Shown here: positions 19,016-27,099 of the stretch, one piece after another
How positions within the stretch are numbered: the stretch's first letter is position 1
Layout of the letters: each line of letters opens with the position of its first letter
Source: Flavobacterium sp.
Lineage (GTDB): Bacteria > Bacteroidota > Bacteroidia > Flavobacteriales > Flavobacteriaceae
NCBI GenBank assembly: GCA_030151255.1
Contig: JASLED010000002.1
Coordinates: 57,537-121,536, forward strand
Reading direction: 5' to 3'
DNA: 64,000 nucleotides
Made by a program: the position numbers and the translations under genes
Notes under the pieces: generated by a model
Database searches by the model: none
Told to the model about the DNA's origin: nothing
The model's input: only the letters and a program-made list of their open reading frames with translations

Positions 19016-20449
19016 ATGAAACACACAAAAATTATCGATCTTCTTACTGGAAAATCTCTTTTGCATGAAGTAAAAGCAAAAGGATGGGTAAAAACATTTA
19101 GAAACAACCAATTTATTGCTTTAAATGACGGATCGACAATCAATAACATTCAATGTGTTCTTGACTTAAATAAGTTTCCTGATGAATTACTTAAAAAAAT
19201 TCATACTGGAGCTGCTATCTGCGTAAAAGGTACCTTGGTAGAAAGTAGAGGTGCAGGACAAACTGTAGAAATTAGTGTTGATACATTAGAAATTTATGGT
19301 GAGGCAAATCCGGAAGAATTTCCTATTCAACCAAAAAAACACTCTTTAGAATTTTTGCGTGAGAATGCTCATTTAAGAATTAGAACAAATATTTTTGGTG
19401 CAATTATGCGCGTAAGAAGTACACTATCTTATGCTGTGCACAAATATTTTCAAGATAACGGCTTCTTCTATTTTAATGCACCGATCATTACAGGATCAGA
19501 CGCAGAAGGCGCAGGAGAAATGTTTAAAGTAACTAACCTAAACCTAAACAACGTTCCTAAAAATGAAGAAGGCGCAATTGATTTTTCAAAAGATTTCTTT
19601 GGAAAAGCTACAAACCTTACCGTATCAGGCCAATTAGAAGCTGAAACTTATGCTATGGCATTAGGTTCTGTTTATACTTTCGGACCAACTTTTCGTGCAG
19701 AAAACTCTAATACGTCACGTCACTTAGCAGAATTTTGGATGATTGAACCAGAAGTTGCGTTCAATACATTGGCAGACAACATGGATTTGGCTGAAGATTT
19801 TATCAAATACGTGATTAATTACACATTAGAAAAATGTGAAGACGATTTAAACTTCTTAGATAAAAGATTGCAAGAAGAAGATAAAACAAAACCACAGGCA
19901 GAAAGAAACGAAATGTCATTGTTAGAAAAACTTCGCTTTGTTGTTGACAATAACTTTAAACGCGTAAGCTATACTGAAGCGATTGACATTTTAAAAGCTT
20001 CTAAACCTAATAAAAATAAAAAATTTAACTATATTATTGAAGACTGGGGAGCAGATTTACAAAGTGAGCACGAGCGTTACTTAGTAGAAAAACACTTTAA
20101 ATGTCCAGTAATTTTATTTGATTATCCAGCTGAAATTAAAGCCTTCTACATGAGAATGAATGAAGACGGAAAAACAGTTAGAGCAATGGATATCCTTTTC
20201 CCTGGAATTGGAGAGATTGTTGGCGGATCGCAAAGAGAAGAACGCTACGATGTTTTAGTTGAAAAAATGCAAAAAATGGGCATTGAAGAAAAAGAATTAT
20301 GGTGGTATTTAGATACCCGCAAATTTGGTACAGCTCCACACAGTGGATTTGGTCTTGGATTTGAAAGATTAGTTCTTTTTGTTACAGGAATGACAAACAT
20401 TAGAGATGTAATTCCTTTCCCTAGAACACCGCAAAACGCAGAATTCTAA
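19016..20449 (+). CDS. asnS: asparaginyl-tRNA synthetase
   Basis: This class IIb synthetase charges tRNA-Asn. The 477-residue protein has an N-terminal OB-fold (from [21 protein letters not shown]), motif 2 [21 protein letters not shown], and motif 3 [15 protein letters not shown]. The C-terminus [10 protein letters not shown] is typical of AsnRS rather than AspRS. The ATG at 19016 is preferred because the earlier in-frame TTG at 18959 falls in the promoter -7 element. Confidence 0.97.
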   Translation: MKHTKIIDLLTGKSLLHEVKAKGWVKTFRNNQFIALNDGSTINNIQCVLDLNKFPDELLKKIHTGAAICVKGTLVESRGAGQTVEISVDTLEIYGEANPEEFPIQPKKHSLEFLRENAHLRIRTNIFGAIMRVRSTLSYAVHKYFQDNGFFYFNAPIITGSDAEGAGEMFKVTNLNLNNVPKNEEGAIDFSKDFFGKATNLTVSGQLEAETYAMALGSVYTFGPTFRAENSNTSRHLAEFWMIEPEVAFNTLADNMDLAEDFIKYVINYTLEKCEDDLNFLDKRLQEEDKTKPQAERNEMSLLEKLRFVVDNNFKRVSYTEAIDILKASKPNKNKKFNYIIEDWGADLQSEHERYLVEKHFKCPVILFDYPAEIKAFYMRMNEDGKTVRAMDILFPGIGEIVGGSQREERYDVLVEKMQKMGIEEKELWWYLDTRKFGTAPHSGFGLGFERLVLFVTGMTNIRDVIPFPRTPQNAEF

Positions 20450-20470
20450 ACATATAACAGAATAAGCTAT

Positions 20471-20535
20471 AAATGTTTACTTTTTCCAGGTTTTTTTCTT
20501 ATTTTTGAAGATAACTTAGATAAAAGTAAACATTT
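20471..20535. repeat. perfect 14-bp inverted repeat flanking the candidate rpoN promoter
   Basis: AAATGTTTACTTTT (20471-20484) is the exact reverse complement of AAAAGTAAACATTT (20522-20535). The 37-bp centre contains TATTTTTG (20500-20507), so the repeat is symmetric about the candidate -7 element to within a base. A T8 run (20533-20540) overlaps and follows the right arm, so a long-loop terminator for asnS is an alternative reading. Confidence 0.65.
20500..20507 (+). promoter_or_regulatory. candidate rpoN promoter -7 element
   Basis: TATTTTTG is an exact TAnnTTTG match 56 bp before the rpoN ATG; the -33 region is weak. It lies at the centre of a 14-bp inverted repeat. Confidence 0.45.
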
Positions 20536-20562
20536 TTTTTCTTAAAACTATCACTTCACATA

Positions 20563-22020
20563 ATGCTAAAGCAAAGTTTACAACTTAAATTATCGCAAAA
20601 ACTTTCTCCTCAACAAATTCAGTTGATGAAGCTTATTCAATTACCTACTCTTGCCTTTGAACAAAGATTAAAAGAAGAGTTAATTGAAAACCCTGCCTTA
20701 GAAACAGGTAAAGAAGAAGTTGTAGATGATTTTGACAGTAGTTTAGACAACGATTATGAAGAATATGATAGCGAACATATTGATACGGGAGATATTGATA
20801 TAGACAATTATTTAAGCGATGATGAAGTTCCGGACTATAAATTGCAAGCCAATAATTATAGTAAAGATGATGATGATTATGAAGTGCCAATTATTGCCAC
20901 AGAATCTTTTCATCAAAGCTTAATCAACCAATTAAATACTTTTATACTTACTGAAGAAGACCGTGCAATTGCAGAATTTCTTGTAGGAAGTATTGACGAA
21001 ACAGGTTATATACGCAGAGACATACAAGATATTGTTGATGATTTAGCCTTTACACAAGGAATTTATACTGATTTAGATACTGTTTTACGCATCTTAAATC
21101 TTGTGCATGAACTTGAACCAACAGGAGTTGGCGCAAGAGATTTACAAGAATGTTTATTATTGCAGCTAAAACGAAAAACGCCAACAGATGCAATTTTGTT
21201 GGCAAAAGATGTTATTGAATTTCATTTTGATTCTTTTACCAAAAAACATTACGACAAATTATTGCTTCGTTTGGACGCTTCGAAAGAAAAACTTCGAAAA
21301 GCAATCGATGAAATAGAAAAATTAAATCCTAAACCAGGAGGAGCTTTTATTGGTATCAATCGATTTGTGGAGCAAGTAATTCCAGATTTTACTGTAAAAA
21401 TTGTAGATGGAGAAATTGAGCTAACATTAAATAGCAGAAATGCTCCAGAGTTGCACGTTTCTAAAGATTATCAAGAAATGTTACAAACATACAAAGATGC
21501 TAATCAAGCTACTGCAGCACAAAAAGACGCTGTACAATTTATTAAACAAAAATTGGATGGCGCAAAGTGGTTTATTGATGCTATAAAACAACGTCAAGAA
21601 ACATTGTACGTAACCATGAGCGCTATTTTACATTATCAAGAAGAATATTTTTTAACGGGAGATGAAACAAAATTAAAACCAATGATATTAAAAGATATTG
21701 CTGATTTGGTTGGTTTGGATATTTCTACTGTTTCTAGAGTAGCAAATAGTAAATATGTTGATACTCCTTATGGAACAAAATTGATTAAAAACTTCTTTTC
21801 TGAAGCAATGATAAATGATCAGGGAGAAGAGGTTTCTACCATTGAGATTAAAAAAATATTAGAAAATATTGTTTCTGACGAAGATAAACGAAAACCTTAT
21901 CCTGATGATAAAATAGCCGATCTTTTAAAAGAAAAAGGCTATCCTATTGCACGCAGAACTGTTGCTAAATATAGAGAGCAACTTGATATTCCTGTAGCAC
22001 GTATGCGTAGAAAAATATAA
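20563..22020 (+). CDS. rpoN: RNA polymerase sigma-54 factor
   Basis: Sigma-54 directs RNA polymerase to -24/-12 promoters and needs an AAA activator. The 485-residue protein has the Gln/Leu-rich region I (MLKQSLQLKLSQKLSPQQIQ and on), an acidic linker (about residues 46-105), the core-binding domain, a helix-turn-helix around VGLDISTVSRVANSKYV, and the RpoN box ARRTVAKYR (residues 463-471). All domains are intact. The gene is preceded by an unusual inverted repeat and followed 28 bp later by a PAP2-like membrane protein gene. Confidence 0.97.
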   Translation: MLKQSLQLKLSQKLSPQQIQLMKLIQLPTLAFEQRLKEELIENPALETGKEEVVDDFDSSLDNDYEEYDSEHIDTGDIDIDNYLSDDEVPDYKLQANNYSKDDDDYEVPIIATESFHQSLINQLNTFILTEEDRAIAEFLVGSIDETGYIRRDIQDIVDDLAFTQGIYTDLDTVLRILNLVHELEPTGVGARDLQECLLLQLKRKTPTDAILLAKDVIEFHFDSFTKKHYDKLLLRLDASKEKLRKAIDEIEKLNPKPGGAFIGINRFVEQVIPDFTVKIVDGEIELTLNSRNAPELHVSKDYQEMLQTYKDANQATAAQKDAVQFIKQKLDGAKWFIDAIKQRQETLYVTMSAILHYQEEYFLTGDETKLKPMILKDIADLVGLDISTVSRVANSKYVDTPYGTKLIKNFFSEAMINDQGEEVSTIEIKKILENIVSDEDKRKPYPDDKIADLLKEKGYPIARRTVAKYREQLDIPVARMRRKI

Positions 22021-22048
22021 TTCTAACAAGTTATAAAGCAAAATTACT

Positions 22049-22687
22049 ATGAAAAATATTTTTCTAGTGGTGTCATTTTTGTTTCACCCTATAATAGTGC
22101 CTTTGCAAATAGTTATTCTCTATTTTTTATTACAATACACTTTTTTTTCGCCTTTAGAATATTACACAATCATTGCACAGGTTGCTATTGTAACATTTTT
22201 TATTCCAATTTCTCTTTATTATTTATTGCGTTCTGTTGGTTTACTAAAAAGTAGTGTAATGGTAAATAGTACAAAAGAGCGAATTGTTCCGTTTGTTATT
22301 AATATTCTTTTACTAACTATTTTAAATAAATTAGTTTTATATAATAATAGTGCGTACGAATTGAATATCTTTTTTTACGGACTTATTGTAGCTTATTTCT
22401 TTTTGTTAATTGGTAGTATCTTTAATCAAAAATACAGTGTACATACAGCCATTTTATCCGCCGGATTAGCATTTATAACTATATTGCTTATTTATCAAAA
22501 ATTACCTTTACTAATTTTACCAATTCTACTTATTTTAGCTACTGGATGTACTGCCACTGCAAGATTATACTTAAAAGCACATACATCAGCACAAATAATT
22601 ATAGGAGGATTTATAGGAGGAATACCTCAACTCATTATATGGTATTGGTATGTTAACAATTACAATATTCCGTTTACAATTTCGTAA
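22049..22687 (+). CDS. PAP2-like integral membrane protein, degenerate motifs
   Basis: A 212-residue protein with about six transmembrane helices. Its layout recalls the PAP2 phosphatase superfamily: Lys76/Arg78/Pro81 (STKERIVP) at the place of motif 1, SVH (residues 130-132) at motif 2 in place of PSGH, and R172-x5-H178-x3-Q182 at motif 3, where active enzymes have Asp instead of Gln. It may therefore be a divergent or inactive member. It follows rpoN in the same direction and ends at a bidirectional terminator. The PAP2 relation is an inference from motif spacing. Confidence 0.55.
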   Translation: MKNIFLVVSFLFHPIIVPLQIVILYFLLQYTFFSPLEYYTIIAQVAIVTFFIPISLYYLLRSVGLLKSSVMVNSTKERIVPFVINILLLTILNKLVLYNNSAYELNIFFYGLIVAYFFLLIGSIFNQKYSVHTAILSAGLAFITILLIYQKLPLLILPILLILATGCTATARLYLKAHTSAQIIIGGFIGGIPQLIIWYWYVNNYNIPFTIS

Positions 22688-22698
22688 AACTTATCAAT

Positions 22699-22735
22699 AA
22701 AAAAACACCTTTGAAACTATCAAAGGTGTTTTTTT
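22699..22735. terminator. bidirectional terminator between the PAP2-like and beta-barrel genes
   Basis: A 16-bp perfect stem pairs 22699-22714 (AAAAAAACACCTTTGA) with 22720-22735 (TCAAAGGTGTTTTTTT) around a 5-nt loop, with A and T runs on both sides. Confidence 0.9.
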
Positions 22736-22754
22736 ATGTTGCTATATCTTCGGT

Positions 22755-23441
22755 TTATAAAATATAAAATATTAAACCAACTTTAAACAATCTCATTTTT
22801 TCGGTATCGCCTTTTATAGGTGCATTTTTATAAAGTGTATTTAATCCATAATACATATATAAATTCCATGTATTAAATCCAGCACCAGCATATATTCCAA
22901 ATAACCATTTATTTAAATCATCGTATGCGTTGAATTTAATTGAATAATCTTTAGTTACTGTTTTCTGATTTGCACTTAACAAATAACTAGCTTTAAATCC
23001 AATGTATGTACGCCAAAACTTATGACTTTCTGCTGTAGAATTTCTCCATCTAAATTCAATAGGGAATTCTAATAAATGCATCGATAAGCGATTGGTTTGA
23101 TAATTATCTAATATTTGATATTCACCTTGGGCATTTGCTCCAAAATTATGTCTAAGATTTTCGTACGAATAGCCAAAACCAGGCGCAATAGCAATTGTTC
23201 TTTTTTTATTGATTGGAAAATCGCGTAAAAATCCGATATCTAAGCCTAAAGAAATTGAACTTGGTGAGTAATCTCGAGGTTTATCTTGCATAATATTATG
23301 ATTAATTACAAAATAAAACTGGTCTTCCCTATATTTTGTATCAATCTCACGCAACGAATCATTTTTAACTAACTCTTGTTCTTGTGCAAAACCCACACTA
23401 AGGCTGCAAAAAGTAATCAACAATAAAATAAACTTTCTCAT
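22755..23441 (-). CDS. outer-membrane beta-barrel protein (PorT/porin-family type)
   Basis: A 228-residue protein with a signal peptide (cleavage near VGFAQEQ, residue 20) and alternating hydrophobic/aromatic strands ending in Leu (LFKVGLIFYIL), as in small outer-membrane beta-barrels. Similar proteins in Flavobacteria are called porin-family or PorT-like. It is the last gene of the dxs operon, 18 bp after the DUF3078 gene, which is itself a predicted outer-membrane protein. The function is unknown. Identity with the type IX secretion protein PorT is not shown by the sequence. Confidence 0.65.
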   Translation of the reverse strand: MRKFILLLITFCSLSVGFAQEQELVKNDSLREIDTKYREDQFYFVINHNIMQDKPRDYSPSSISLGLDIGFLRDFPINKKRTIAIAPGFGYSYENLRHNFGANAQGEYQILDNYQTNRLSMHLLEFPIEFRWRNSTAESHKFWRTYIGFKASYLLSANQKTVTKDYSIKFNAYDDLNKWLFGIYAGAGFNTWNLYMYYGLNTLYKNAPIKGDTEKMRLFKVGLIFYIL

Positions 23442-23459
23442 GCCTTGGCTATACTATTT

Positions 23460-24659
23460 TTAAAACAAATATACTAAACCTACTCCAACGGATTGTTTTA
23501 GCTGTACTCTTGGTCCTTCTAATACTTGTACTCCATCTCTTTGAACTTTGGTTTTGATGTTGTCATCATAAACTAAATTCATTCCTATACTTGCCTGAAC
23601 AAAATCATTTACTTTCATATCAAGCTTTAAATCCCATAATACGTTTACATTTCCAAAATGATTAATATAATCAGTATACAACGTCAATTTTGTTTCAATA
23701 AACATATTGGTAAATACCTCTCGTTTCCATTCAGAACTAAGCAATAAACCTACTTCTGCTCTAGTATTTTTTCCTTTTTTTAGCAAATTTCCATCCAAAT
23801 CGTACACAGCTGGATCAACACCAAATGCACCTTGATTGGCAAGGATTTGATTCATTACAAAAGTTGCCTTGTATGTTATTGGAGAAATGTAATATTTCAT
23901 TCCTGTAGGATGTGAAAAATACTCTCCTCCGACCCCGACAAATAAATATGCTGGTGCAAAGAAACTGGATACAGGATTCTCTGTATTTGGATAATTAAAT
24001 CCATTTGTAAACTGTGTTTTGAAGTTTAATTTTGATACATAATACCAATCTGAAACTAATGAAGATTTATATCCGAATGTTGAGTTAATTTCGAGAACAT
24101 CATCTGTTTTTCTCAATTCTCTTTCAGATTGCTTATTTACTCCATAGCGCACATTTAGTTTATTATCCCAAATTAAACGTCCTTTAATATATTTTCTATT
24201 GAAATCGCCTTTCAAAATACCTGAAATCGAATTATCTCCTCCGGCACTCCAATTTACAAAAGCTATTTGATTAAAATCTAATCCAACCTTATCTTTCTTT
24301 TCCCAATAACCAATTATATCATGATTTACAGGCAATGCAGATAACTTATTATTTGGATTAAATTTTGTATCTATTCTAGCAAGTTTAGGTTTTGCTTTTT
24401 CTACAAAAACTTCTGGTCGAATAAACCCATTTTCATCTCGACCACTACTTGTATTAGTTTCAGGAGTATAATTTTCTCTTGTCATAAAACCGCTTACTAA
24501 ATTAAACGGATTTTTATTGGCATTTTCACTTCCAGAAAGTGTTTTTGTTGCAATAGTATCAGAAACAATAACACCTACATTGTTTTTTTGTGCAGTTGCA
24601 CTAAATGTTCCTATTCCAATCCAAAACAAAAAAAAGCTAATTTTACTAAACTTATTCAA
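23460..24659 (-). CDS. DUF3078 outer-membrane protein
   Basis: A 399-residue protein with a signal peptide (cleavage near FSATAQK, residue 24). The DUF3078 pattern begins with GYWEKKDKVGLDFNQIAFVN followed by WSAGGDNSIS, and many amphipathic strands end in VGLVYLF, so it is probably an outer-membrane beta-barrel. A stretch of about 90 residues after the signal is low-complexity and rich in Asn, Thr and Lys. It lies 3 bp after the dxs stop, implying co-translation. The function is unknown. Confidence 0.82.
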   Translation of the reverse strand: MNKFSKISFFLFWIGIGTFSATAQKNNVGVIVSDTIATKTLSGSENANKNPFNLVSGFMTRENYTPETNTSSGRDENGFIRPEVFVEKAKPKLARIDTKFNPNNKLSALPVNHDIIGYWEKKDKVGLDFNQIAFVNWSAGGDNSISGILKGDFNRKYIKGRLIWDNKLNVRYGVNKQSERELRKTDDVLEINSTFGYKSSLVSDWYYVSKLNFKTQFTNGFNYPNTENPVSSFFAPAYLFVGVGGEYFSHPTGMKYYISPITYKATFVMNQILANQGAFGVDPAVYDLDGNLLKKGKNTRAEVGLLLSSEWKREVFTNMFIETKLTLYTDYINHFGNVNVLWDLKLDMKVNDFVQASIGMNLVYDDNIKTKVQRDGVQVLEGPRVQLKQSVGVGLVYLF

Positions 24660-24662
24660 AAC

Positions 24663-26420
24663 CTAATTATTAATTATTTTTACTATTGATTCCACATCAA
24701 TTCCGCACATTTGCTGCTGTTCAAATACAGTGGCTTGTTCTATAAAGCAATCTGGAATTCCCAAACATTTTACCTGTATAGCAGGAAAATTATCGGATAC
24801 AAATTGAGCCACAGTACTTCCAAAACCACCAATAATTGTACCTTCTTCTATTGTGTAAATTACTTTGTGGTTTTTACATATCTCTGTTAATACTTCCTTA
24901 TTTAAAGGTTTTATAAATGGAAAGTGATAATGAGACCAATCATCATTTTCACATTTTTTAAATGCTTCAATTACATTATTACCGATAACACCTGTTGATA
25001 TTAGTGCAAATTTATTGCCTTTTCTTAATTTTTTAGTTATCGATTCGTTAACTTTTGCATAACCTTTTTTCCATTCTTCTGTTAACACACCTTTTCCACG
25101 TGGATATCTGATTACCCATGGTTGCTGAATTCCCAATTGAGCTGTATAAAGCATATTACTCAATTCTTCTTCATTTAACGGAGCAGCAATAACCAAATTT
25201 GGAATACAATTTAGATACGCAATATCAAAAACACCTTGGTGTGTTGCACCATCTTCGCCTACCAAACCAGCTCTATCTAAACAAAATACAACTGGTAAAT
25301 TTTGCAAAGCAACATCGTGAATCACCTGATCATAAGCTCGTTGCAAAAATGTAGAATATATAGCACAATACGGAATAAGTCCTTGTGTGGCCATACCTGC
25401 GGCTAAAGTTACGGCATGCTGTTCTGCAATACCAACATCAAAAGCACGATCAGGAAAAGCATCCATCATAAACTTCATTGAACTACCTGTTGGCATGGCA
25501 GGTGTTATTCCAACAATTAAGGGATTTTGTTTGGCAAGATCTACCAAAGTGTGTCCAAAAACATCTTGGTACTTCATAGGATACTTGCTTTCTTCTTTCA
25601 CAATAAGATCTCCTGTTGTGCTATTAAATTTTCCAGGAGCATGATATTTCACCTGATTATCTTCGGCTTGTTTTAATCCTTTTCCTTTAGTTGTTATAAC
25701 ATGTAAAAACTTAGGCCCTTTTATCTTCTTCAAGGCTTCTAATTCTTTAATCAACTTAGGCAAATCATGTCCATCAACTGGTCCGTGATACGCAAAATTG
25801 AGTGATTTCATCATGTTGTTTTCTCTCGGATTACGCCCTTCTTTTACCGCTGTTAAATAATCTTTTAAAGCTCCAACGCTAGGATCAATTCCTATCGCAT
25901 TATCATTTAAAATAACCAACATATTTGCATCAGTCATTCCAGCATGATTTAATCCTTCAAAAGCCATTCCTGCAGCAATAGAAGCATCTCCTATAACAGC
26001 AATATGTTGTTTTTCTATTTCTCCTTTTAACTTAGATGCCATAGCCATTCCTAAAATAGCAGAAATAGAGGTAGATGAATGCCCTACTCCAAACGCATCA
26101 TAAATGCTTTCATTTCTTTTTGGAAAACCACTAATTCCGTCTTTTTGGCGATTTGTATAGAACATACTTTGTCTACCTGTTAACAATTTATGTCCATAAG
26201 CCTGATGACCTACATCCCAAACCAATAAATCATCTGGTGTATTAAAAACATAATGCAGCGCTATTGTTAACTCCACAACTCCCAAACTCGCACCTAAATG
26301 CCCTTCTTTGGTTGCTACAACGTCAATAATTAAACGTCTAATTTCTGTAGCTAAATCTTGTAACTGTTCTTGATTTAACTGTTTTAAATCGGATGGATAT
26401 TGTATTTGTTCTAATAGCAT
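24663..26420 (-). CDS. dxs: 1-deoxy-D-xylulose-5-phosphate synthase
   Basis: Dxs condenses pyruvate and glyceraldehyde 3-phosphate with thiamine diphosphate, the first step of the MEP isoprenoid pathway. The 585-residue protein shows the substrate segment KEGHLGASLGVVELTIALHY, the cofactor motif GDASIAAGMAFEGLNHAG ending in LNDN, and the pyrimidine-domain segment DVGIAEQHAVTLAAGMA. The length is slightly short of the 600-640 typical elsewhere but normal for Bacteroidota. A polyprenyl synthetase gene further along the window uses the downstream products. Confidence 0.96.
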   Translation of the reverse strand: MLLEQIQYPSDLKQLNQEQLQDLATEIRRLIIDVVATKEGHLGASLGVVELTIALHYVFNTPDDLLVWDVGHQAYGHKLLTGRQSMFYTNRQKDGISGFPKRNESIYDAFGVGHSSTSISAILGMAMASKLKGEIEKQHIAVIGDASIAAGMAFEGLNHAGMTDANMLVILNDNAIGIDPSVGALKDYLTAVKEGRNPRENNMMKSLNFAYHGPVDGHDLPKLIKELEALKKIKGPKFLHVITTKGKGLKQAEDNQVKYHAPGKFNSTTGDLIVKEESKYPMKYQDVFGHTLVDLAKQNPLIVGITPAMPTGSSMKFMMDAFPDRAFDVGIAEQHAVTLAAGMATQGLIPYCAIYSTFLQRAYDQVIHDVALQNLPVVFCLDRAGLVGEDGATHQGVFDIAYLNCIPNLVIAAPLNEEELSNMLYTAQLGIQQPWVIRYPRGKGVLTEEWKKGYAKVNESITKKLRKGNKFALISTGVIGNNVIEAFKKCENDDWSHYHFPFIKPLNKEVLTEICKNHKVIYTIEEGTIIGGFGSTVAQFVSDNFPAIQVKCLGIPDCFIEQATVFEQQQMCGIDVESIVKIINN

Positions 26421-26446
26421 AAGACAGACCTATTCATTTCTAATCT

Positions 26447-26454
26447 CAAAATTA
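26447..26454 (-). promoter_or_regulatory. candidate dxs promoter -7 element
   Basis: The minus strand reads TAATTTTG, an exact TAnnTTTG match, 27 bp before the dxs start. The -33 element is weak. Confidence 0.4.
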
Positions 26455-26618
26455 CAACTTTGTTTTCAGTATCGCTTAGCCAAAAAATAAATAACCTATT
26501 TTTTAAAGTATTTCGATAATAATATCAATATTTATAAATAAACCAAAATGCTTTGCTTTTATTAAAAATTATTTTAACTTTTTAGCTTAAAATATATTCT
26601 AAAACACTGCATTTCAAG

Positions 26619-26626
26619 TAAATTTG
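26619..26626 (+). promoter_or_regulatory. candidate tadA promoter -7 element
   Basis: TAAATTTG is an exact TAnnTTTG match 17 bp before the tadA ATG. The -33 element is weak. Confidence 0.4.
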
Positions 26627-26642
26627 CTAATAAAACTGAAAA

Positions 26643-27080
26643 ATGGATATTTTTACGGACGAATATTTTATGAAAATTGCCCTAGCGGAAGCACAAACCG
26701 CTTTTGATAAAGGAGAAATTCCAGTTGGAGCAATCATAGTTTCTGATAATACAATTATTGCTAAATGCCATAATTTAACCGAATTATTGCACGATGTTAC
26801 TGCACATGCTGAATTACAAGCTGTTTCATCGGCGGCAAATTATTTAGATGCAAAATATCTTAAAAACTGTACATTATACGTTACATTAGAACCTTGCCAG
26901 ATGTGTGCCGGAGCCTTGTACTGGAGCCAAATTACAAAAGTTGTTTGGGGAGCTAGTGATGACAAAAGAGGTTTTCAGGCTTTTGGTGGGCAATTACATC
27001 CAAAAACTATTGTGAAAAAAGGAATTTTAGAACAAGAATGTGCCAATTTGATGCGTTCATTTTTTGAAAAACGAAGATAA
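26643..27080 (+). CDS. tadA: tRNA-specific adenosine deaminase / nucleoside deaminase
   Basis: A zinc cytidine/adenosine deaminase-family protein, most likely TadA, which makes inosine at the wobble position of tRNA-Arg(ACG). The 145-residue protein has the HAE motif (His55-Ala-Glu57) and PCQMC (Pro84, Cys85, Cys88), giving the zinc ligands and catalytic Glu. Segments FDKGEIPVGAIIV and ALYWSQITKVVWGASDDKRG fit TadA. It is divergent from dxs. The macroglobulin gene starts 19 bp downstream. Confidence 0.9.
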   Translation: MDIFTDEYFMKIALAEAQTAFDKGEIPVGAIIVSDNTIIAKCHNLTELLHDVTAHAELQAVSSAANYLDAKYLKNCTLYVTLEPCQMCAGALYWSQITKVVWGASDDKRGFQAFGGQLHPKTIVKKGILEQECANLMRSFFEKRR

Positions 27081-27099
27081 TAAATCACTATACTTACCT

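Noticed and set aside
22755..23441. Calling this gene porT of the type IX secretion system
   Set aside because: It is a signal-peptide beta-barrel of similar size, but I see no sequence feature that distinguishes PorT from other porin-family proteins.
27064..27099. Upstream ATG of the macroglobulin gene inside tadA
   Set aside because: It would add 12 residues before a lipoprotein signal peptide and bury it; the ATG at 27100 gives a normal signal.
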